Shown here in pieces: positions 44,651 to 53,830 of a stretch of DNA of 64,000 nucleotides (the stretch's first letter is position 1; each line of letters starts with the position of its first letter). Where the stretch lies: assembly GCA_036362985.1 (NCBI GenBank), contig JAYGXS010000005.1:46837397-46901396 (forward strand), written 5' to 3'. The translations under genes and the position numbers were made by a program. The notes under the pieces are model-generated. The model was given only the letters and a program-made list of their open reading frames with translations, was not told the origin of the DNA and did no database searches. Source of the DNA: Ligula intestinalis (Eukaryota; Platyhelminthes; Cestoda; Diphyllobothriidea; Diphyllobothriidae).

Positions 44651-46101
44651 TGCAAACTTTTCGTGGGACGACGTTATACTCACTCCAACATACCAAGGCC
44701 TTTATTTTCCCAACCTTCAATAACAACCCTAAAAAGCACGTAATTATTTATCACGAAACAAGCGCAATATATTTTGTAATCAGACTAACGCAAAGTTATC
44801 AAAAAGAATATATCCGCAACTTTTTTTACAGAATTTATGGTAAAAGTTTCTCTCCCAACTCGTTTAACTATTCTGAAGCTCCTGTTCTTCAGGGTTGCTA
44901 ATATATTTAGGAACTATATCATGTTTGGGACCATTCGCAGCCTGCATAGACTCTGGTGATCAGAACCAATGGGGTTACGAGCTCCTACTTTGGGCGAAAG
45001 TGCCAGATATTAAATTTGAAAATAAGCGAAAATTAAATCTAAATAACATTTTTAAAGGCACAGTTCAGCAGCACATCACACAGTCCTAAGAGTGGTGTCT
45101 CACGAGTGCAAACGGGGTCGTTGTCACGTCCAAGAGCCTGTTGTTTTTTCATTTTTGCCGCAGCTGATTAATTATATCCATGTTATGCCAGCATTTCACC
45201 CTGCGTGCATCACTTGTGTTCGTTTAGAATGGTCCTGGGAGGTGGGGACGGGGGTGAAGAGAATGAGGATGAAAGAGCTGCCATTTCAAAAGCCGAACCA
45301 ATGCATTTCAGTCCTCCACAAACACCAAATGTGCTTATTTCCAAAATGTGATCTAAATACGGCACACACGCATGCTAGCCGTACTGAAAAAATGCGTTCA
45401 TGGTGATTATGCAAGTTTGAAAAAAATAAAAGACGTATATCCTCTGGAAATTGGTCATGGCAGCGTTAGTTCCAGTCTGATCCAGCTGTTGGGATGGGTA
45501 TTACCTTAAAGGAACAGGTTATTGTGAATTTAAATACTTCAGACCTCAGCCTTCACTGCACGAAGTAATATCCTCTTGAAAGTAATCGCACAAACCGAGT
45601 TCCTATGTCTCCTGATTTAGAAAGCTGACTTCCGCTGCTATTCAAAATTAATTTAAAAAGTCTACTTTCTAAGAACTTACTGTTTTATTTTGCAATTTAT
45701 ACAAGATTACTTCAGCCTGTTTCGTAAGCTGACCGGAGATTTAATTCGTTTCTGGTTCATACGCTTCACTTTTAACTAGATCCATCAATGTTCCGTGTAT
45801 ATTCTTCATATTCTTTATGTGTAGTAATAAAGCTAGATATGGTCTTAATTTGAAAAAACACCACGAATACCTGAAAAAAGACACTTTCACGGATACTGTA
45901 ACTGTTTGTTCCTTTCGAGCAGGCTGATTACATCAAAGAACCACATCATATGGCATAAGACTTGCTATGAACTCGAAATTATATAATCGAACCAACAATT
46001 ACTTAGTAATCTACTGTAATGAAAGGTAAGCTCTAGTGAAGACACCTTACATTGTATAAAACATGTCACCATAATCGGCATCACATGCACATTCAAGGGC
46101 C
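44651..46101. other. No gene seen
   Basis: Frames at 44650-44901, 44895-45089 and 45092-45406 (104 codons) are unrecognised. AT-rich. Confidence 0.4.
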
Positions 46102-46585
46102 TGTAGCGACCTCATATTCTCAGCCATGCTTTGTCCGCTTCTGGCTTCTGGGGCCAGTCTGGCATGTCTGTTACTCGTGTCCACTAAGTACATGCGCCCC
46201 AGAGAGTGTCAGGGGCAGGTCAAGGTCATGAATGTGTCTGTTTGTCTCGACTAGCCAACCACTTCCCAAGGCCAATCCACAAAGGACCTTATCGCGCGGA
46301 TTGCTTGTGTTCAGCCACTCCCGGAGCAGGCGACCTACTGCCTGGTGCAGACCCCAGACCCGACGAATACACCGACAGGAATGCAACTCTGCACTCCGGC
46401 CCACTCATGGCTTGAGGGCACTCGTCTGGGAGTCACTTACTCATTTCTTATATTCTGCTCATTCAGCACTTCATTAAATTATCCATAACGCTCTGGCCTT
46501 CCACGTCTTATCTTATCAACTAGTTCATAGCCGCTGGGATACGTTCTATAATCTTTTATCCGGCCGGACTACTTCGTATCCCACA
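46102..46585 (+). mobile_element. LTR family A, solo copy with 4-bp target duplication
   Basis: The 484-bp unit starts TGTAGCGACCTCATATTC and ends TACTTCGTATCCCACA. It is flanked by GGCC on both sides (46098-46101, 46586-46589), consistent with the 4-6 bp duplications left by gypsy-type integrases. A single LTR with intact duplication means loss of the internal region by LTR-LTR recombination. Confidence 0.88.
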
Positions 46586-46717
46586 GGCCTGTGGGGCATG
46601 CGTAGATGGAGCGGAGGGGGAGGAAAAGGAGTCGGATGGGACGTCTGGGTGCCATTTCACGCCGCACGAGCCACCTGCGCCTTTTAAAACCTCTGTTTGA
46701 GAAGATAAAAGAAGAAG

Positions 46718-46917
46718 GAGAAGACCCGATCGCTGGGACAATATGTTTCTTCGCCTGAAGTTTCGACATCCGTCGCGGATTCATAATCAGAGACATGGGT
46801 AGCAGAAGCAGGTTTCAGATTTCTGTTTCTGCTACTCATGTCTCTGATGATGAATCCGCGACGGATGTCGAAACGTCAGGCAAATAAACATATTGTCCCA
46901 GCGATCGGGTCTTCTCC
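46718..46917. repeat. 200-bp palindrome with hammerhead-like core
   Basis: Two ~95-bp arms (46718-46811, 46823-46917) around an 11-bp loop (gtttcagattt). The right arm, plus strand, reads CTGATGA, then a 5-bp stem ATCCG/CGGAT closed by CGA, then GAAAC. This is the order of conserved hammerhead-ribozyme core words. The left arm has the same on the minus strand with CTGATTA. Helices I and III are not evident, so activity is doubtful. Immediately right is a repeat also present at 2968-3072. Confidence 0.8.
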
Positions 46918-46963
46918 TTTTCAATTGCTTCCTGGGGCACGCATGCTCGCTTGTATTGACAAA
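46865..46963 (+). repeat. Repeat shared with 2968-3072
   Basis: GCAAATAAACATATTG, CAGCGATCGGGTCTTCTCC and TTCAATTGCTTCCTGGGGC, then CGCATGCTCGCTTGTATTG. It overlaps the outer half of the palindrome's right arm, showing that the palindrome formed from one end of this element. A 13-bp word aacctctgtttga flanks the structure on both sides in direct orientation (about 46688 and 46964). Confidence 0.5.
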
Positions 46964-47064
46964 CCTCTGTTTGATAACCGGGTCCAGGTGAATGACGCAG
47001 CGGTGATTGCGGCGCATTCGGCGCACAAGTCTACTCTCGCTATGAGGTTTTTGTGGCTTACTTC

Positions 47065-47398
47065 GTGCTAAGGTGCATCACCGCCGACGAGCACACATGT
47101 ATTCACCACTTACACCGAACCTTCTAGCCAATCCATCTGATAAATCACCTGTCAAGTCAGACTTATAGGAATGGCGTATCAGACGCTGTGGTGAATCCCG
47201 CGGTTACCTCACTACAGATGTGGCGCTGTGGCCGCCGGTTGTCTGCTCGTTCGACAGTCAACCTATTCCTACCTATTCTCCACTCCTTCTGTACAGAATA
47301 AACTGTTCCTACCACTTTTGTCTCCCATGACTTACCTTTTCCTGGGCCTGAAGGTCACAGTTGCTAGGGTTTAACTGACTAAACCCCCCTGCGATAAA
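47065..47398 (+). mobile_element. LTR family C, partial
   Basis: CTTCTAGCCAATCCATCTG, CCACTCCTTCTGTACAGAAT, AAACTGTTCCTACCACTTT, CCTGGGCCTGAAGGTCACAG, GGGTTTAACTGACTAAACCC and CCCTGCGATAAA correspond to the 31.5-32.06 kb copy. The 5' side is diverged or truncated. Confidence 0.6.
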
Positions 47399-47924
47399 GT
47401 AATTGACGAACGTGCACCCTGCTGCGGTACATGCTATGTACACCTTCGGAGACGACGGTCGAACTATAACCCAAGAACATATTATGAGCATGCTTTGCAC
47501 CATCGAAAGGTGACGGGAACTTCCGCTGTTTTCAGTCCTCGTTTGCCAAAATATTCTTTACGCCCCCTGAACCGCTTGAGTAACCGGATACAGTAACCGT
47601 CGTGAGAAGGTATAAGCATGTGATTATTCGTAAACAGCGATTGAAGGCGGCCTTCGGTCGCACGAAAAGCAGTTTTTTCGCCGCTGTTAAATAAAATTCT
47701 GGCAGGATAGCGCTTCAGTGGAAAATTTCTTACCTCAAATATCCGGAATCATGAATCGTGATGTTCACTTCTCATTTACTTCAGTTAGCACTGTAATGTA
47801 AAAACCCCGCGCGTTCATGAGATTGGCCTTATACGACACTCTAAATGCCGATATCAGCTTCTGTATTAACTCAGCGATGTATGCAGTGACATTGTCTATT
47901 GTATACAAAACCAAACCAACAACG
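47399..47924. other. No gene seen
   Basis: Contains a small hairpin (GCGGCCTTCGGTCGC, 47646-47660). No frame of note; the 177-codon plus frame starting at 47817 runs mainly through the following LTR. Confidence 0.45.
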
Positions 47925-48343
47925 TGTAGCAATCTTGTATTCCAACCCATGCTTTGCTCGCACGCCTATGGGGCATGTCCCGCATGTCTGACTCTCGTGT
48001 CTACCAGTGCTTGCGAATCAGATGGTATCAAAGCTCCATTCAAGATCACGAGCGTGTCTGTCCTAACTGGCCAACCACTTCCCAAGGCCAGTTTACAAAG
48101 GACCTTAATGTTGTATTTGCTTACTCTTAGACACTCCCGGAACCGCCGACCGCACGACTGTTTGCAAACATTCGGACTCGGTGACTACACCCACCGGAAT
48201 GTGACTCTGGACTCGGCCCGCGCATGGCTGGACTGCACTCGTCTGGGAGTTTCTGGCCTTCCACGCCTTATCTTATTTAATAGTTTACAACTGTTGGGAT
48301 GCGTTCTATGTTCTATTATCCGGCCATTACTTCATATCCTACA
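47925..48343 (+). mobile_element. LTR family A, with primer-binding site
   Basis: TGTAGCAATCTTGTATTCC to TTCATATCCTACA, 419 bp, lacking about 60 bp before the poly-A-side block relative to the 46.1 kb copy. It is followed two bases later by a tRNA-Trp primer site, so this is a 5' LTR with the beginning of an internal region. The 177-codon frame across it is a shadow of LTR sequence. Confidence 0.85.
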
Positions 48344-48344
48344 T

Positions 48345-48359
48345 TGGTGACCCCGACGT
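48345..48359 (+). promoter_or_regulatory. Primer-binding site for tRNA-Trp, 3' end lost
   Basis: TGGTGACCCCGACGT matches the first 15 of the 18 bases at 5419-5436, then diverges (TCTCAA). The internal region cannot be followed beyond about 48400. Confidence 0.75.
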
Positions 48360-48499
48360 TCTCAATATCCTACATCAATGTGATAAGGCCACAAAATAAG
48401 GTTTGCTGGTGGAGCCTGCCCAGGCAGGGGTCATTTCACTACAAAACCGCTCGTAGACAGACGGAATACCTTCGTCCCGAGAGTCAAAATTCCTCCTAA

Positions 48500-48645
48500 C
48501 TATTCTGCGTTCCTTCTGTGCAGAAAACACTGTTGCTACCACTCTGGCCTCCCCAAGACTTGTCTGCTTCTAAGGCACTGGGCCTGGAAGATCGAAGTTG
48601 TTAACTTTATTAACCTCAATCCTTCGATAGAGGCACTGCAGCCTG
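48500..48645 (+). mobile_element. LTR family B/C 3' fragment
   Basis: CTATTCTGCGTTCCTTCTGTG, ACTGTTGCTACCACTCTGGCC, CCCAAGACTTGTCTGCTTCT, GGGCCTGGAAGATCGAAG, GTTGTTAACTTTATTAACC: the poly-A-side third of the family. A palindromic CAGCCTGATTCTCCGTCAGGCTG (23 bp, split: CAGCCTGA...TCAGGCTG) follows at 48640-48662. Confidence 0.5.
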
Positions 48646-49105
48646 ATTCTCCGTCAGGCTGACCCAGACGACCATCTGCCGACAAAAAGAATGCTCAGGA
48701 GCTCATTATCTCGGCGAGTGCTTTCAACAGATACATTATTTTTAAGATTTTGACAAGCACCTAGCCGAGTAGGAAGGCTGAAATCTGCGAGGTATGTACC
48801 TATTTAGCATTCTGAAGCTAAATGGCCTCTGTCGTTTCCGGCAACCGCACGTTATGTTGACAGAAGAAAGTATCTTTTACCACACAGAAAATTGTGTGTC
48901 TTCGATCATATCGGGCAGTTCCATTACAATTTTTTCGTCACCGAGCGGCCTGTCAACATGCGGCCTTATAAAAACTTTTGCAAGGGTGGCGTATGTAACC
49001 CTGTTGTGGAAACTGTACACGGATGAACCTCTAGTGGCCCAAATCCGCATGCAATGCTTAACCTTTTGTCTTTCGCGGCTGCTAGCACGTGCGCATATTT
49101 AGGTT
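48646..49105. other. No gene seen
   Basis: A 102-codon plus frame (48794-49102) has no recognisable motif. Confidence 0.4.
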
Positions 49106-49360
49106 TACCCCAGTTCGGTTTGGCCAATCACCTTCAAGGCTGACTCGTGCATGACCACCCTGTAGATGAGGTGATGACGCCCACGATCACACATTTCGGA
49201 CATGGCCCTTTCACGAGTGGTTGAGCATTCGTCTGATAGTCAACATCGCCCAACCTATTCTTCATTACCTCTGTAGAGAATGCACAGTTCCTTTCATCTG
49301 GCGTCTCACTTCTTCACTTCCTTCACGGAACCGTGGCGAAAATTTTGCCTATTAACTTAA
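49106..49360 (+). mobile_element. LTR family B/C fragment
   Basis: GGCCAATCACCTTCAAGGCTG, ATGGCCCTTTCACG, CTATTCTTCATTACCTCTGTA, TTCCTTTCATCTGG and TTAACTTAAG resemble the U3-to-end order of families B and C. An LTR A copy begins at 49366, so the two LTRs lie almost end to end. Confidence 0.45.
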
Positions 49361-49365
49361 GCCAC

Positions 49366-49843
49366 TGTAGCGACCTTGTATTCTAAGCCATGCTTTGCAT
49401 GCAAGCCCCTGTGGCATGTCCCGCATGTCTGGCTCTCGTGTCCACCAGCGCGTGCGCACCAAACGGGGCCAAAACTCCAGTCAAGGTCACGGACATGTCT
49501 GGCCTAAATAGCTGACCTCTTTCCAAGGCCAGTTCACAAAGGACCTCAATATGGTGACTGCTTATGTTCAGAGACTCCCGGGATCGGCAACCTCATGACC
49601 GATTGCAGAAATCTAGACCTGACGACTTCACCTGCCGGAATGCGACTCTGGACTCGGCCCACTCATGGCTAGACTGCACTCGTCCGGGAGTCACTCACCT
49701 GGTACTCAAATTCTACTCCTTCTGCATTTAATTTAATTATCCATAACACTCTGGCCTTCCACGCCTTATCTTATGTTCTAGCTTATAACAATTTGGATAC
49801 GTTCTAGCACCTATCATCCAGCCAGACTACTTCGTATCTTACA
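49366..49843 (+). mobile_element. LTR family A, solo copy
   Basis: The 478-bp unit runs from TGTAGCGACCTTGTATTC to TTCGTATCTTACA. Family words CCATGCTTTGCATGCAAGCC, CCTCATGACCGATTGCAG, CGACTCTGGACTCGGCC and CTCTGGCCTTCCACGCC are in order. Flanks CCAC and AACG do not match, so either the target site has decayed or the copy arose by recombination. Confidence 0.85.
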
Positions 49844-49999
49844 AACGCATGACTTATAATGGGACAGAAAAGACGAAACTGCCCAGTCCCTATTATTTAA
49901 CTCATGATCCTCTGGGATTTTCTTGCACATACCGAATGATTCTTTCAAAAGAATACCTGAATTTATGATGAAAGTTCAACTGCTGATTCCGACGATATC

Positions 50000-50159
50000 C
50001 GGCATGACCTGCGCGGCATCTATCGCACTCCCTCCCCTCTCACCAACATGATTCCGGTCTCATGAGAGAGTCAAGAAGACCCGTGGTAGTATGAGGCACG
50101 GGCGACTGGCACGACGTCAGCCTGCGCCCAGGCGTGTTCAGATCACGTTGGGGTCACCA
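50000..50159 (-). promoter_or_regulatory. Retroelement leader with tRNA-Trp primer-binding site (50142-50159)
   Basis: The complement of 50142-50159 reads TGGTGACCCCAACGTGAT, one base different from the site at 5419-5436, and starts one base inside the LTR at 50161. The rest (50000-50141) is leader, recognisable again at 27540-27720. No gag start is seen. Confidence 0.65.
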
Positions 50160-50160
50160 A

Positions 50161-50673
50161 TGTCGCAAGTTATCGTGTCGACCACAGAAGGCTTCCCCAA
50201 ATCAAGGCAGATAAGACAGTGTTGGTGAATCGACATTTACTGCCAACAAATAGACAGTACAGAGGCAACTGCCAGCTGCGTGTGCACGCCAGATGTTTCC
50301 GCGAAGTTGTGCGTTCGCTGCAGCTAAGCCTCACCTGCCTGGCTGTGAAAAGTAATCAATCATCTGTCACCAATCAGACGAGGTGGAATTATCGATTGCC
50401 TATGAGTGTAGTCGCCAGCGGGTCGATAACACGCGAAGTAGATGACTAATCACGGGTGTAAGCTCTGGCAGGGCGAAAGCAGAGTAAGTGTGGCAAGTTT
50501 CCACACCATCCCACACCTCCCGCCATATGTGGCATTTCACTATGGGTGCGAATCCCCGATAACACCTGCAGTATCCGGAGCCACTGCCCGTGTGGGTTCA
50601 GCGCATCCACCACGTCACCCATTGTAGCTGTGGTGCCACCGCGGGCATAACAAGTTGGTCACAATGTTTACAG
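50161..50673 (-). mobile_element. LTR family D, 5' LTR in minus orientation
   Basis: 513 bp. Read on minus it starts TGTGACCAACTTGTTATGCC and ends CGATAACTTGCGACA, TG...CA borders. Its 3' end lies one base from the primer site, which fixes the orientation. The body is not related to families A-C in any way I can see. Frames at 50219-50449 and 50442-50627 inside it are not genes. Confidence 0.65.
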
Positions 50674-51139
50674 CCTACTTTTTCGGACATTCCGGAACAC
50701 ACACACACCTTGTTATTGCGTGGCGTGTGATTCCAGGGGTCTACTGCAATAATTAAACCAGTAGCTTGTCAATCTGTGTGATTTTCATTGTTCAGATGAC
50801 TGGGCTGCAGGACATAAATCAAAGTGCACGGAACAGATGGCAGCTACCATTACAGGCCCCACTTCCTTGTTTATCATCCGCTTAGCAAGAGTCTAAAAGG
50901 ACACACCCACTTCGGTTTTTGCGATTTCACAAACTAGAATTCTCTGGTTATGTGTTACCGTTAGGAGGCTGTTTGTAGCCCCAGTCTGTTTTGTAAGTGA
51001 ACATGGAGGTAAAGGATTTATTGACGGGGAAATATCGCAAGACCGAGCCTAGTTTCACCCCGTGCACCGAGCTGCTGGCATATTTTTCTGCCTTCGGGGC
51101 TGGCTAAGGAACAGTTGCTGATGCATATACCTCCACACA

Positions 51140-51765
51140 TTTCCCCTCTAGGCGTCCTAGGCTGGTCTTGTATGGACACGGAGGGACCATCTAGCCAATT
51201 GTGGTGTCTCGAGACCCTTGGGGTCAACCGCTTTAAACAGCTTCCCTGTTCGTCGATGCATAGGACAACAACAGTTCACAGAAAACGGTACCTTCAGAGC
51301 TGTGGCCACTAAAGCGCCAAAGCCAACGAACTGGCGAACGCTCCCATATGTAAAGAATGCCTCTGAGCATGTCGAAAGACAGCTATGAAAGCACCGGATA
51401 CATATTGCGTGCAAGCCGGCAGCTACTTTGCGCACCCGGCTTGTACACCCTAAGGACAGGGTTGGCCATTTCAACAGAAAGGAACTCGTCTATAAAATAT
51501 AATGTACCCGTTGTGATGCAGTCTATTATGGTCGAACCGAAAGAGCTCCATCCACCCGCATACATAAACATCAATTAGCGGTGAGGACACGAGACAAGCT
51601 ATCGGAGATTGCCATGCACAAACTGGACACAGAACACGCGTTTGCATTGAAGCAAATGAAACTCGTTGGCGACTGCCCAACTTGGAGGCAATGCACTTAG
51701 ATGAGGCATCCATCAACAGGTTTATCGGTTTGAATGTCAACTACAAATCTGTCCATATCAGATAG
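51140..51765 (+). pseudogene. Penelope-like element: linker and GIY-YIG domain, second lineage
   Basis: From 51344 the plus frame gives PYVKNASEHVERQL, a stop, KHRIHIACKPAATLRTRLV, then HPKDRVGHFNRKELVYKI, a stop (51500-51502), and CTRCDAVYYGRTERA (51503-51547). This is the C-x2-C plus YIG-type nuclease motif, here YYG. HQLAVRTRDKLSEIAMHK follows, then after a frameshift near 51690 LDEASINRFIGLN and a stop at 51763. These are, in order, the linker, GIY-YIG motif, Arg/His region and Glu-Asn-Arg finger of PLE-encoded endonucleases. At 51150-51215 blocks LYG and PIVVSRDP across two frames may be the ruined LPKIHK/PLRPIV reverse-transcriptase region, implying a large internal deletion. Confidence 0.6.
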
Positions 51766-52912
51766 AAGCGTAAACTACCACCACGGACCACATGGTTAAC
51801 TGAGGGTGACAAATATTCCTCTGATCGTATAATTACATGCGGATGAAGATTCTTTTCCTACACCCTGACCGACCGCAGAATCTTTGGTAAGTCATAGTTT
51901 TGACTTGACTGTTTTCGCAAAACTTTCATTTGTCTGACGACGAGCTGGGGAAGCAGACTTGAAAATTCACACAGTAAACAGTATTATTTCCCAAAAGACT
52001 ATATCATTAAGAATGTTCACTTACCAGTAGAAGTAACTTTTAATTTCAGTTCACGGTTTTCGGCGCTTTTGCGTCAATCTGTCTTCTGCATGGTCCGCTG
52101 CGAAATAATTCATTTCCCTAACGTTTCTCACGGCTCAACCAAGGTCTCATCAGCGAAGGTAGTTAACAAGAGGTTGTGCGATTTCGCCCCGCAAGGTGAG
52201 CAGCGAAAATGGTGGTGAGACCGACAATCGAATTGGAAGCAATTGTTGGCTGGGTTGTTTTGGGCTCTTAAGCCCTGTCATTGGGCGTGGACGCTTGCTT
52301 GGCCAATGTGGATGCGCAGAAAAGAGCCATAAAGAGGAGGTGTGTGCACGCCTTTCTTTTGACAGCAATGATGCTTTTGGGCCAAACAATGCTGCATTCG
52401 GTATTCAAAAAAGCAACACGCCAGAAAGACCTAAACACAAAAAGTATGTGTAAACACAACGTTGGATGTGGTGGTGGTGGTGGTTGTCCTACCAAATCAA
52501 GGCTTGTTTTGCGAAGTTCAGTTTACTGGCAGATTAGAAATCACACGTGAGAGGGAATGATCGGTGCTTGCTGGGAGCCGGTGTTTACATGACCAAATCT
52601 CGCCGGGCTTTAGCAAAACGACACTACCAGTAGTGAGAAGGAAGAATCGAGGCACGTTGCTGGAAAGTAAAATACGAACAGTTTTGGCCTGCTGCGCACT
52701 AACCTCGCTTAGTGCTGTCGGTTGCAATTGAATTAAAAACTAACGCTGGCTGTAAAGGAATCCACGTGAAATGTGTGCTATATAATACGAATGCATCTTG
52801 TAAAGAATTTCTAAGGAATGAATAAAAACACGCGTTGAAAATGGATCAGGTGGTTTGGAATACTGCTAAAAATGGGTATGATACAAAGGCACAGGGCAAA
52901 TCTGAGGACAGT
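51766..52912. other. No gene seen; short (GGT)n
   Basis: (GGT)5-like run at 52467-52485. Frames at 52150-52389, 52196-52453 and 52281-52550 overlap each other on both strands and match nothing known to me. Confidence 0.4.
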
Positions 52913-53830
52913 GTTGAGCTTGCACCCGGATGCCGGCTGACTGATCTCGATTAAGCCAATGAAATCGCGCTGCTAGCCTCAAGCTTTGGTGGTCTACAGT
53001 CTATAGTGTCGCGGGTGAATGAGATCGCTATGTCGATTGGCATATCCATAACTACCGGAAAGAGTTAGTTATTCTCTAGCTGCATCCCTGAGCAGGAGCA
53101 GGCCCCCATGCGGTTTAATGGCCATCAAATTGATAAAATAGCCAGCATTAGATACCTCGGGGCAAGGTTGCTACAGAATGGGCAGAGGAAGGACGACATT
53201 GTCTCCGGTATCAATGCTGTTCTTTGGGTTTTCCCAATCCTTCGAAAGCGCCTATGGATCCGACGTGACGTCTCCATCGCCACGAACATTCGTGCATACC
53301 GTGCATGCATCCGGTCAATCCTCCTCTTTGAATGAAAAGTTCGCATTCCAGGTCTCCTCCTCTATGGATGTGAATACCAAGCTTTGCGCGCGGAAGACCA
53401 ACGAAGACTGAAGATATTTGACCAACGCTGTCTGAGGACCATCTTACGAATAAAGTCTTCCCACTTCGTTGCGACTGAGACAGTTCGCACTCGCTGCGAT
53501 CGATTCGCTAGGATATCTCAGGCCATTCAAGAAAGGTGACTGAGGTTGTTTGGGCATGTTTTCCCCCGTCCGCCTTATGAGTTTAACTATGCTGCCCTCC
53601 ATCCGGCGCCGCAACCCACCTGGAGGCATCGAAGAGGAGAGAACCATCCGTCAAGACATGGATGCAGTTCTTGGACCTTCTACCTTCGGTATCCGTTGCT
53701 GGAGAAGAGACTAGGTGAAACTTTCCAGATCCGTTGCTGCTAATCATCACGCGTGGAGGGGTACCGTCTGTGACATAATTGAGGCCGGCTAGATCAAGCA
53801 TGATTACGGCCGTAATACGTACGAGTACAA
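52913..53830 (+). pseudogene. LINE reverse transcriptase, C-terminal part and 3' end
   Basis: The frame from 52913 reads VELAPGCRLTDLD-stop-ANEIALLASSF, so the YADD catalytic box (near 52951-52965) has become stop-ANE. It continues LQSIVSRVNEIAMSIGISI and TGKS-stop, then the ORF 53108-53335 with YLGARLLQNGQRKDDI and RRDVSIATNIRAYRACIRS. After a stop and a 30-bp insertion resembling the adjacent sequence come LLYGCEYQALRAEDQRRL, IFDQRCLRTIL, ETVRTRCDRFARISQAIQER, a stop, LFGHVF and PAPQPTWRHRRG. In another frame it ends DMDAVLGPSTFGIRCWRR and AWRGTVCDIIEAG, then a stop. The 3' UTR (GGCCGGCTAGATCAAGC, GTACAAGAAAGGTAC) is some 50 bp. The order is that of endonuclease-type LINEs lacking RNase H. 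Related 3' end: 13715-14010. Confidence 0.85.

Noticed and set aside
46823..46917. Active hammerhead ribozyme
   Set aside because: The core words are present, but helix III and a pairing partner for helix I could not be found, so I describe it only as hammerhead-like.
47817..48350. The longest open frame in the window (177 codons, plus)
   Set aside because: It runs through LTR family A (47925-48343). The same DNA in the other LTR copies is not open in that frame, so it is chance.
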